From: DASWVC01 sp036401335
GTDB taxonomy: Bacteria; Verrucomicrobiota; Verrucomicrobiia; Chthoniobacterales; JAFAMB01
Direction: 5' to 3'
DNA: 44,907 bases
Assembly (NCBI GenBank): GCA_036401335.1
Contig: DASWVC010000334.1
Coordinates: 1 to 44,907 of the forward strand
The translations under genes and the position numbers were made by a program. Every line of letters starts with the position of its first letter. Position 1 is the stretch's first letter. Positions 14,513 through 22,397 of the stretch are shown here, piece after piece. A model generated the notes under the pieces. That model searched no databases. It saw only the letters and a list, made by a program, of their open reading frames with translations, and was not told the origin of the DNA.

Positions 14513-14978
14513 TCGGAAACCTTTAACGCGGCGTTGCTTGTCTGAACAGTTGGGTGCTCATCACGGCTTTACCCGGGCTAATTGATGAAATACCAATCGC
14601 CTTTACCACGGCGACGGGTTTCGTTGGCGGCGTTCGCGCGATGGGTTGTCTCACGCAGAAATCAACACGATGGGTTTGACGCAAGCTGGCCGGTGTACTC
14701 TGAGAACCCTGCGCTGCCAACCCGGTACGGGCTGCACCGCCACCCGTGTTAAATCGCGGAGGGAGCAGGTTCCATTTAGGCGGGCGTTCATTGCCGGCGA
14801 AAAGCACCCTAGCCAGCTTAGGGGGCCAAGGGCGGCCTGGTTTCCGTTCTCCAGCAATTGCTTGTAAGTTTTTTTGCCCCTCGGATGATGACCACGGACC
14901 GGACGCACGTCCAACTTGGCAGGAGAACCTGGACCCGCCTGGCAAGGGTCGAACGTTAAAAAAAATGGGACTTTTAAC
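14513..14978. other. No gene seen
   Basis: A stretch of about 470 bases between the GNAT remnant and the small lipoprotein gene. Frames in it give low-complexity, Arg- and Pro-rich translations with no recognisable domain. Probably decayed sequence. Confidence 0.4.
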
Positions 14979-15272
14979 ATGAAAAACTTGTCTTTCGCCG
15001 TCCGCGTTCTTGCGTTGGCGTTGGGCGTGCTTGTCACTCAGTCCTGTGAGGAAGCAGACACTCCGCACGGGCACTACCATGGCGATCGCTATGATGACCA
15101 CCCGCGCTACGCTCCGGATCATGAATATTCGGAGGGCCGGTACAGGCCGCCAGATCATGAGTATTCGGAGGGCCGGTACGGGCCACCAGATGCAGACCGT
15201 CGGCGGGGAGGGTACGACGAAGAAGACGAAGACCGTCAGCCCTCGATCGTTATTCCGGTGCCGGCCTATTGA
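14979..15272 (+). CDS. Small lipoprotein-like protein with a tandem repeat
   Basis: A 97-residue protein starting MKNLSFAVRVLALALGVLVT and followed by QSC, a lipoprotein signal with the Cys as the likely lipid anchor. The rest is very hydrophilic and rich in H, D, R, Y and G, including two copies of the 12-residue unit DHEYSEGRYRPP / DHEYSEGRYGPP (about residues 46-69) encoded by an exact 36-base period. The end is IVIPVPAY. Such Tyr/Gly/Asp-rich tails occur in secreted surface proteins of unknown role. GGGAC upstream may serve as ribosome site. Confidence 0.65.
   Translation: MKNLSFAVRVLALALGVLVTQSCEEADTPHGHYHGDRYDDHPRYAPDHEYSEGRYRPPDHEYSEGRYGPPDADRRRGGYDEEDEDRQPSIVIPVPAY
15114..15185 (+). 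repeat. 36-base tandem repeat (two copies)
   Basis: Two copies of a 36-base unit, 15114-15149 and 15150-15185, with only a few mismatches between them. They are in frame and encode the 12-residue repeat of the small lipoprotein-like protein. Confidence 0.85.
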
Positions 15273-15321
15273 CGCGCGCTCACCGCCCGTTAAAAAATGG
15301 CGCTCGGTTCCTGCTTCGCCC

Positions 15322-15450
15322 CTGCGGTGCGCGCGGGTGTGCCAAGCGGGCGGTGACGAATGCGCTCAGCACGTGCTGGCGCATTGCGACCCCTGCACCC
15401 ACACGTGCCTTGCCTGCGCGCGAGCGTGCCGTTGGATGATCGCCGCCTGA
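15322..15450 (+). pseudogene. Four-helix copper-binding protein (DUF326/Csp-like) C-terminal remnant
   Basis: In one frame the sequence reads RCARVCQAGGDECAQHVLAH, then CDPCTHTCLACARACRWM and a stop. The spacing of Cys (C-x3-C-x6-C-x7-C-x2-C-x3-C-x2-C-x3-C) is that of the C-terminal helices of DUF326 copper-storage proteins, whose members hold Cu(I) along the inside of a four-helix bundle. The first two helices are absent and no start lies before the fragment, so it is a truncated remnant. The full family is about 110-130 residues, here about 42. Confidence 0.6.
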
Positions 15451-15606
15451 ATCGTCGAATGCGGGCTGCCAACGAGGTTATCAGCCAGAACAGGCGGGCC
15501 GCCCACAAAGTCTGTCGGCACCCCAAGGGAGCAGTCGCCTTGAGGTGGTTCAACGCAGTTGCCCTTTGCCGTGGCTTGCGCTTGCGCCACGGCTCACCCG
15601 GTGTCC
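15451..15606. other. No gene seen
   Basis: Short spacer after the DUF326-like remnant. No domain could be read in any frame. Confidence 0.3.
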
Positions 15607-15852
15607 TTAGCGCGTGTTCGAGGTCCGCTCCGCCACATTCACATGGGGCGTTCGGCGTAACAATCCGGCAAGCCCGGCCAGCCCAAGCAGCCCGATCCAC
15701 CCGTAATCGTGATGTTCTTCCCGCTGTTCGGCCGGGGTGGCGCTCGGAGAGGGGCTGGCCGTCTGGGCCGACGCGGCAAACGGCAAAAGCAAAAGGCCCG
15801 CGCCCAGGGTGAGCATCGCCGTGTGTTTCTTCGCGCTAGGTAAGTATTTCAT
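15607..15852 (-). CDS. WGxxGxxG-type small exported protein
   Basis: An 81-residue protein starting MKYLPSAKKHTAMLTLGAGL followed by LLLPFAASAQ, a clear signal peptide. After a short low-complexity linker (SPSPSATPAEQ) comes a second hydrophobic segment YGWIGLLGLAGLAGLLRRT (about residues 53-71). Gly/Leu-repeat transmembrane tails of this kind define the WGxxGxxG class of small exported proteins, seen in several phyla and linked to membrane retention. The function of the class is unknown. The open frame extends upstream to 15939 but the signal peptide marks the start. Confidence 0.7.
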   Translation of the reverse strand: MKYLPSAKKHTAMLTLGAGLLLLPFAASAQTASPSPSATPAEQREEHHDYGWIGLLGLAGLAGLLRRTPHVNVAERTSNTR

Positions 15853-16202
15853 TCTGCATCCAATCGATCCTGCCCCTGCAAATGGATGTGCCCGCCCGCT
15901 GGCCCCGGGTGTTGGCCAAGCAGGTCGACGGGCCGGCACGCCCCTTACCGAAAGATGGCCGACGACACCCCGCCCGCTGAGGAGGAACCCGTTGACGTTC
16001 TGCTTCTTAAAGCGTGCGCCGGGCGGCCTTGGCGCACGGTAAGAAAGTGCCCGATGGGCCTCGGCAGGACCCGATGCAGGGGGGACAGGCTGGAAGCAGA
16101 TTTAACTACGAAAAGGTTAGGTTTGCTCTAGCGTCTTCACCTGGTGTGGTTGTTTGACTCTGCCCGTTGGCGCGGCAGCGGGCCTTCCCGTAGCCATGTG
16201 GC

Positions 16203-16457
16203 ATGCGCGAATCGGTTCCTTACGAAGCGGCCCGGGCCGGGGATGTCATCGAGGAGGGAGGCCACCTTGGGGTGGTGCTGAGCGTCAACGAGGGACAAGA
16301 CGGGGCGAGGACGATTGAGGCGTTGGGCGCCGACGGCACGCCCCGACGGCTGGAGTGGCTGCGGGGCACCACCTCCGGCCGGTTGGGCCGCATGGGCAAG
16401 CGCTGCCGGCCCACGCTGGAAGGATTGCGCGACTTTATCCGCCGACAGGTAAGCTAG
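16203..16457 (+). CDS. Hypothetical protein, possible fragment
   Basis: An 84-residue frame with the reading ARAGDVIEEGGHLGVVLSVN (about residues 10-29) and EGLRDFIRRQVS at the end. The GGHLGVVLSVN stretch resembles the G-H-V-G-I-V element of NlpC/P60 or CHAP domains, but the catalytic Cys part is absent, so it is at best a fragment. A spurious frame is possible, as the setting is degraded. Confidence 0.35.
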   Translation: MRESVPYEAARAGDVIEEGGHLGVVLSVNEGQDGARTIEALGADGTPRRLEWLRGTTSGRLGRMGKRCRPTLEGLRDFIRRQVS

Positions 16458-17849
16458 CGTCGGCAAGGTCGCTCTTGGCCTGAGATTGCCCGCAGGCAAG
16501 GGCGTCTTCATGGGGAGTTCCTGAGCGCCCGTTTTCAATCCAAGAGGTGGCCCTGACGAAAGAAGCGTACGGTGCGAAGCACGGGTGGGTGAGACCGACC
16601 GGCTGCCGATTCGAACGGTTGCTTTTACCGAAACGGCGACCCGTCGGCAAGCCTCAGCGCCGGGCGTTTTCTGGACCATCCCGCGCACGGTGGAGGCCGG
16701 TGACGATGAAGAGGCCCGCACGCTTGCCTTGGAAATCCTGCGCAGGGCGCAGGGGTCGACCGGGCCAGCTGAACCGTAGGCGGGGTCCGTGCACGAACGC
16801 CCGCTTGGGATGCGCTATGGTCCCGACCGGCCGCCAACTCGGGAGACGGAACCCCGAACGTGGACGGCGCCCGTTGGCGGAACCGGCGTTCCCCTTAACC
16901 CGGAAAGAACTCAGAATGGCTTGCGCAAATATTCCGGCTGGGGCCTTTATCAGGTAGAACCCACTGATTGAGAGGGCTGCGGAGGCTCGGGGCCGAGTAC
17001 CCCTCGCATGGCCCCCCTGTTCTTTGAGGGCCTTTTCGTCTGTGTGCCTGATGGCCTTTGCAGCCACATTGACCAAAGCGCCCCTGCCCGCGGACTGACC
17101 CTGCAACGCCGGCTACGGCTGGAACACGCCAGCTTCGTGCCGAAAGGGCGGAAGGCCGAGGACGGGCGCATCGACGACCGGTTCCAACTGACGGAGTTGG
17201 CCACTACGTCCTACCCGGCGCAGCGTCCGGGAAAGCGATGGCACGCTAATCTGGATTCCAGGATGGAAACCGCTGCGCGCCTCGCGGCGTTTCTCGATTC
17301 CAATGGTACTGGCGGAACCGCTAAACGGGCGCAGATCGGCCCACAGAAATGCCATGGACCGTCTTAGCATGAAACGTGAAACCCCTATTCCGCCAAACGA
17401 AGTTTACTGGCTCCGAATTGAAGGATGCCCGCGTTGGAAACCCATTGCGCCGAATCGCCGTCATTGGCCACAACCATGTAATTCGCCCTTCGTTGAATAG
17501 CGGTCGGTGAAACCCAGCTCAACAGCTCATCATTTTCAACCCTGGACCCAGGCAGGATCCAGGTACTAATTTGCTACCTGAGGGTAAGGTGCCGTCAAGA
17601 GCGCGAGAATGGTTGCGTGCGGCTTTGGTGACCCGACCCTGAAAGGGCGAAAACAATTAACGAGAAAACCTCGGAGCATACGAAGGTTCAAGCGTCGCTG
17701 CTCAATTTCGGGAGAGAGATGGGATTTGAAACCTGGGTGGCAAAAAACGATCGTTCGAAGGTAAGTTGCTCGGCAATCTCCCGGGTGTGCGTGGAGCCCT
17801 TCCCGAGGTGCCGGTTGCGGGTCTTGACGGACAACGGTTCCGCCTTAAG
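16458..17849. other. Gene-poor stretch, no gene recognised
   Basis: About 1.4 kb with only short frames (for example 64 codons at 16585-16779 and 119 codons at 17008-17367). None shows a domain, and both have Arg-, Pro- and Gly-rich translations on two strands. It probably holds decayed island DNA. I see no repeats or RNA structures in it. Confidence 0.4.
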
Positions 17850-18133
17850 CCATGCCAAGACCTTGGAGCCGGCGTTCGAACTCCGTCCACACCCGGTTGC
17901 ACAGTTCCGCGCCGGTGATGGAGGTGGCAGTTGTCTCCAGGTGCTCCTCGTAAAGCGTACCGCATCGTCCAGGGTCTTGCCGTAAACCGCCATCCGCCGG
18001 ATGCAGTCCGCTGCCATTCGCGAACCCCTTTCGGGTAGCGTTGGATCTTCCAAGGGGTTTTCCCGTTGGGGACCCGGAATTTGACCGTTTCGAAAGGGCG
18101 GCGGGTGGCGGTTCGCATCCCTTCCTTTATGCC
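17850..18133 (-). pseudogene. Tyrosine integrase/recombinase N-terminal remnant
   Basis: Reading leftward from an ATG at 18131-18133 the first frame gives MRTATRRPFETVKFRVPNGK and TPWKIQRYPKG. A second frame gives VYGKTLDDAVRF. A third gives YEEHLETTATSITGAELCNR followed by VWTEFERRLQGLGMA and a stop. In order they form the N-terminal arm-binding and core-binding parts of a site-specific recombinase. At least two frameshifts have killed it, and the catalytic domain is missing. It lies 75 bases from tRNA-Asp, the kind of target such integrases use. Confidence 0.55.
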
Positions 18134-18207
18134 AGCAAGCCACCGATTTCGCGTGTTTTGGGATTGTCCCGAACGGTTTCGCCCCCGAGAGAAGGGGCCT
18201 TTAAGCA

Positions 18208-18281
18208 CGGAGTTAACGGGGCTCGAACCCGCAACCTCTGCCGTGACAGGGCAGCGCTCTAACCAATTGAGCTATAACTCC
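18208..18281 (-). tRNA. tRNA-Asp (GTC)
   Basis: On the minus strand the acceptor GGAGTTA pairs with TAACTCC. The D arm is GCTCAATTGGTTAGAGC, the anticodon stem is CTGCC/GGCAG around a seven-base loop CTGTCAC with anticodon GTC, and the T arm is GCGGG-TTCGAGC-CCCGT. The discriminator base is G, as in tRNA-Asp. The 3' CCA is not encoded. An integrase remnant follows the 3' end. Confidence 0.97.
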
Positions 18282-18295
18282 TTAACCGAGCGGCG

Positions 18296-18324
18296 AAATT
18301 AGGTCCAAACGGCAGGTCTGGCAA
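18296..18324 (-). promoter_or_regulatory. Likely promoter of tRNA-Asp
   Basis: On the minus strand TTGCCA (18319-18324) and TAATTT (18296-18301) are 17 bases apart, and the -10 ends 14 bases before the first base of tRNA-Asp. Both boxes fit a sigma-70 promoter, with two mismatches each. Confidence 0.5.
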
Positions 18325-18441
18325 CAGAAAAAGGGTGCTTGTCAGAACGTGAACCCGGCGGGATGCCGCAACCGGCAACAGGTCCGGCCCACCCTCGAAC
18401 GAGCTGGCTATGCGCTCATGGCTTGTTACGAGGTGCCTCCT

Positions 18442-21400
18442 TCAATCGTGCTGCAATTCTTGCACCGCACGCTCGAGTTGCAGGTCACGCCCCTCGGCCA
18501 CACTCTTGGGATCATTGGCCACCTTTACGTCCGGCTCCACCTGAACCTTTTCCATGAATTGGCCTTTCTGGTCGACAATCCCGACTTCAGGGATGCCGAA
18601 GTAGAGGGAGGGATCCGGCAAGGTTTCCCACCAGACCGCGGTTCCCGTTCCCGGGACGGGCATTCCCACCAGTTTCCCAAGCTTCAGATCCCGGTATACC
18701 CAGGGAAAAAGCATCCCATCAGAGTAATTGCTTTCGCCGATCAGAACCACCGTGGGTTGATCCCATTTGTTGGCTGGCTCCCAACCCACGTCCTGGCCTC
18801 GCGGTACGTCGCGAAGGTAGCGTTTCCCGCTCAGGAACGTAGCGAGTTCATCGTGAAGGTTGCCGCCGCCGTTGTACCGGGTGTCGACAATGAGCGCTTT
18901 GCGGCCGCTGTCCCGGCCCAATGCTTCGGCAAATGTGTCCCGGTAACTGCGATCGTCCATCCCGCGCACGTGAACGTAGCCGACGGTGCCGTGGCTGAGC
19001 TGGTCGACGAGTTCCCGCCGTTGCTTGACCCAACGTTCGTAGAGCCGATTCTCTTGTTCTCCGAGGCTGAAGGGCCTGACCGTGACCTCATGCCGCGCGT
19101 TGGTGGCGGGATCAAAGACCGTCAAGCCCAGGTTCTTGCCCGCTTTGTGGTTCAGGATCGCGCTCAGGTCGGTGGTGCGATCGACCGGCACCCCGTCGAT
19201 TTTCTCGATGACCATGCCGGCGACGATCGGCACGTCCGCCTTGTCGAGGGGGCCTTGCTCGATCACCTCCTGGATCTTTAAACCCGGGCCGGCAAAGGTC
19301 GGATCGAAAAAGGCGCCCAGGGCGGACGTTTGTTCCCGGTCCTGCGCCAAATACCGGCAGCCGGTGTGGCTGGCGTTAAGCTCGCCGAGCATCTCGCTGA
19401 CCATTTCAGAAAAATCCCGGTTATCGTCAATGTAGGGGAGAAAACGGGCGTAAATCTGCTTGTAATAGTCCCAGTCCACGCCGTGCAGGTTTTCGACGTA
19501 AAACTTTTCTTTCACCTGCCGCCAGATGTGTTCAAACAAGTAGGCGCGCTCCGCCGTTCCATCGAACTCTTTCTCGGCCGCGAACTTAACCGGTTCCTGC
19601 TTGCTGTCGGCTAATCCGACCTTGACCAGGCGGCCTTCAACCACGACAAAGGCGTTCTTTCCCTCGGCGTCGAGCACCACCTGCTGCGGCAAAGCCGGGC
19701 CGTGGCCCCTAGTTTCCGGCGCCTCAAACTGCGCCAGGCGTTTCAGCTCCTTTTCCCTTGGTTTGATGCTCCAAAGGTCGAAGCCTTTGTCACTCTTGGA
19801 AAGGTAAACGAGGGTTTCACCGTCCGGGGTCAGCGCGGCGTCCGCGACCTGGGTTGACGCCAAGGTGAGTCGACTGGTCCGATCCTGGAGGTTCTTGAAA
19901 TCGATCGTGACCGGTTCCGTTTTTTTCGGTTCGGCTGCTTTTGCCCCTGATGCGTTTGGTTTCGCCTCGGGTGTGGCCGACGGCCCCGGGGAGGAGGCGT
20001 CCGGGCCGGCGCCGTCCTTCTTTTTCCTGGCTTCGTCCTCCTTTTCTTTGAGCACGGTGAACTCGCCCGGGGGCAGGTTGAACCGGTCAAAAGCTTCCCT
20101 GGTGAAGAACATTCCGAAAACGTCGACCTGAGGGAGTTGACCCTCACTGTCGCCATGCAGTCCGTAACGGTTCGTCAGCCAGATCATGGATTTGCCGCCG
20201 GTCACCCACTGCGGCTTAAGGTCTTCGTAGCCGCTCCGCGTCAGGTTGGTAAGCTGCTGGTTGCCTTCGGCGTCAACCAGACCCGCTTCGTGCGACGCGC
20301 GGTTGGTATCCAAAAAAGTTACGAGGAACCACTTTCCGTCCGGTGACCAATCAAACCACTGGTCACCGTCCTCGTACGAGTAATTGAACTTGGCCGGCAG
20401 GATCACACGGTCCTGTTTGCGGTCCAGGTTCATGACTTTCAGCGCGGTCCGGTTCTCCAGGTAAGCGACTTCTTTACCGTCCGGAGAGTATTTTGGCTGG
20501 AAATTCTCCTGACCGTTCTCCACGACCGGGTGCACGTCGAGGAGCGTCGAATTGAAGAAATAAGGCTCTTTCTCCTTCGGGGCCACGATAGACGCTTCGT
20601 ACACCGCCCACGGCCTGCCGTACTCGGCCGCAAAAACCAAGCGTCGCCCGTCCGGACTGAACGACACGTCCCGTTCCTGACCGGGTGTATTGGTGATGCG
20701 CTTGGTGTCGCCATGCTCGACGGAGGCGACGTAAACGTCTCCACGGACGATAAAGGCAAACTCCTTCCCGTTCGGACTCAGGGCCATTTGCGTGACCCCG
20801 TCGGAAAACATTCGCATGGCCGCGTTCGCGAGTTCGTTGGCAAGGGGGATCTGGACGGTCACCTTGCGGGGTTCGGCGCCTTGGCTGGACACGGTATAAA
20901 GTTCTCCGTCGAAGCCAAAGCAGAGGTCCCCCTGGTCTGAGGCCGACAAAAACCGAACGGGATTTCTGTCGAAGTGGGTGATCTGCACTGGTTGCCCGAT
21001 TCGCTTGTTCTCCAGCGGCAGGCGCCAGACATTGAAAGAGCCGCTTTGTTCCGAAAGGTAAAAGACCGCTTTCTCGTCCGGGGCCCAGACTGGTTCTCGA
21101 TCTTCCCCAGGGAAGTCGGTCAGTTTGGTGTGATCGCCCGTCTGAACGTCGTAAAGCCATACATCGTGCGCGATGGAATAGGTTTCGTGTTTGCGCCAGA
21201 GGTCCTCGTAACCCTTGAGGTCCTCGTAAACGATCCGCTGGCCGGCCCGGTCGTAATGCGCATGCAGGGCGGGGGTGGTGAGGATCTGTTCCGGTTCTTT
21301 GCCGCCTTGAACCGAGACCCGGTAAAGTTCCGGCAAGACCCGGCCGACGGGAAATTTGGAACTTTGCACGGTGTTCATGCGGTGAGCGCTGAACACGACG

Positions 21401-21828
21401 AACTGGCCGTCCGGGGTGAATCCACTTGGGATTTCGTCGGCGGAATGGTCCGTCAGGCGGCGCACGGGCCCCCCATCGACGCTAACCAGGTAGATGTCGT
21501 AGTTTCCCTGATCATCGGAGGCGAACGCGAGGTACCGGCCGTCCGGCGACCAGACCGGCGCGGTCTGATGGGCGGGGCCGGCGGTTAGGGCGGTTGCCTG
21601 GCCGCCCGTGCTAGGTACGCGGAAAAGGTGGCCTCGGAAGATGAACGCAATGTTTTTCCCGTCGGGCGAGATCGCCGGATAACGCATCCAGAGGGGATTC
21701 GGATCGGGTCCCAACGAGGAAGGGCCGGCGGTGGGCAGGGCCGGTGCCCGGCCGGCCGTCACAACGATAAACGCTACAACGCCGGCAAGAAATTTGGCGA
21801 GGCGACTGCAAAAGTGCGTGGCTAACAT
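18442..21828 (-). CDS. Tricorn-like S41 protease with TolB-type propeller
   Basis: A 1128-residue exported protein. The signal peptide is MLATHFCSRLAKFLAGVVAF followed by IVVTAGRAPA, chosen as start although the frame runs to 21966. Then follow many PD40/TolB-like propeller blades with S-P-D-G motifs (about residues 60-620), a Pro/Ala/Lys-rich linker, a second set of blades, a PDZ-like segment (LKIQEVIEQGPLDKADVPIV, about 880-900) and the S41 core. The catalytic Ser is in GESNYSDGML, and DTRYNGGGNLHDELATF (about 1010) fits the core too. Tricorn proteases cut peptides into small pieces. The protein probably works in the periplasm. A palindrome lies 58 bases upstream. Confidence 0.9.
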   Translation of the reverse strand: MLATHFCSRLAKFLAGVVAFIVVTAGRAPALPTAGPSSLGPDPNPLWMRYPAISPDGKNIAFIFRGHLFRVPSTGGQATALTAGPAHQTAPVWSPDGRYLAFASDDQGNYDIYLVSVDGGPVRRLTDHSADEIPSGFTPDGQFVVFSAHRMNTVQSSKFPVGRVLPELYRVSVQGGKEPEQILTTPALHAHYDRAGQRIVYEDLKGYEDLWRKHETYSIAHDVWLYDVQTGDHTKLTDFPGEDREPVWAPDEKAVFYLSEQSGSFNVWRLPLENKRIGQPVQITHFDRNPVRFLSASDQGDLCFGFDGELYTVSSQGAEPRKVTVQIPLANELANAAMRMFSDGVTQMALSPNGKEFAFIVRGDVYVASVEHGDTKRITNTPGQERDVSFSPDGRRLVFAAEYGRPWAVYEASIVAPKEKEPYFFNSTLLDVHPVVENGQENFQPKYSPDGKEVAYLENRTALKVMNLDRKQDRVILPAKFNYSYEDGDQWFDWSPDGKWFLVTFLDTNRASHEAGLVDAEGNQQLTNLTRSGYEDLKPQWVTGGKSMIWLTNRYGLHGDSEGQLPQVDVFGMFFTREAFDRFNLPPGEFTVLKEKEDEARKKKDGAGPDASSPGPSATPEAKPNASGAKAAEPKKTEPVTIDFKNLQDRTSRLTLASTQVADAALTPDGETLVYLSKSDKGFDLWSIKPREKELKRLAQFEAPETRGHGPALPQQVVLDAEGKNAFVVVEGRLVKVGLADSKQEPVKFAAEKEFDGTAERAYLFEHIWRQVKEKFYVENLHGVDWDYYKQIYARFLPYIDDNRDFSEMVSEMLGELNASHTGCRYLAQDREQTSALGAFFDPTFAGPGLKIQEVIEQGPLDKADVPIVAGMVIEKIDGVPVDRTTDLSAILNHKAGKNLGLTVFDPATNARHEVTVRPFSLGEQENRLYERWVKQRRELVDQLSHGTVGYVHVRGMDDRSYRDTFAEALGRDSGRKALIVDTRYNGGGNLHDELATFLSGKRYLRDVPRGQDVGWEPANKWDQPTVVLIGESNYSDGMLFPWVYRDLKLGKLVGMPVPGTGTAVWWETLPDPSLYFGIPEVGIVDQKGQFMEKVQVEPDVKVANDPKSVAEGRDLQLERAVQELQHD

Positions 21829-22397
21829 TGAGTGCAGAACACAGCAGAAAGGGCAGAGGTTGCAAATGCCGGAGGTGAGGATCGTCTCAGGCACCTGAGT
21901 CGATTCCCAAAGGGAACAACCGTTTCGGCAGATGCAGCCATCGTTACAGGACCGAATTGGCCGCAAGACATTGATCCATTTTCTTTGGCATCAAAAGGGT
22001 GGGCAGAAAAGCCCGGCTTCCGGTTTGTACGCCACGTAAAATCCGGCGCATGCCACTCCAGCAACGTCACAGCGGAGTGCTTCACCTGACCGTGAAAACA
22101 ATTCTTTGCAATGAAAAGTTCACCACGCCGGAGTTTCTTTGCCACCCACACGCTGCAGTACAAGCAGGCGCAGCAGAGTTCGTGGAAAGCCGCTTTATCC
22201 CGTGTTGGCGCGGGTAAAATGCCTTGACGGATGGCCGACAACCCTGCCTCGACTCACATACCTAAATGCCTCAAAATTCGAGGCTATATTTTCGGAAAAT
22301 CGCGACTCGAGAGGTTTTTACGCTGCATCGGAAACGTTGTAATATTTCCCAGTGGAGGTCATCCATCCGCGATTTAAGCACAGTCCGACATGAGGCC
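21829..22397. other. Intergenic region with divergent promoters
   Basis: About 570 bases between two divergent genes (tricorn-like protease and M23-type protein). Only short frames of no clear coding nature. It holds a palindrome at 21886-21899 and a small hairpin (GCCTC/GAGGC, 22268-22284). I see no RNA gene. Confidence 0.5.
21886..21899. promoter_or_regulatory. Palindrome upstream of the tricorn-like gene
   Basis: CTCAGGCACCTGAG is a perfect inverted repeat of two six-base arms around CA, about 58 bases before the protease start. It could be an operator. No other evidence. Confidence 0.3.

Noticed and set aside
17008..17367. A 119-codon plus frame in the gene-poor stretch
   Set aside because: No domain, odd composition and an overlapping minus frame of similar quality. 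Listed only as part of the degraded stretch.
18185..18206. GC-rich hairpin after tRNA-Asp (GCCCC/GGGGC) as a terminator
   Set aside because: There is no T-run after the stem, so it cannot be called with confidence.
18349..19281. Plus-strand frame of 310 codons opposite the tricorn-like gene
   Set aside because: Shadow of a well-supported gene in another frame.
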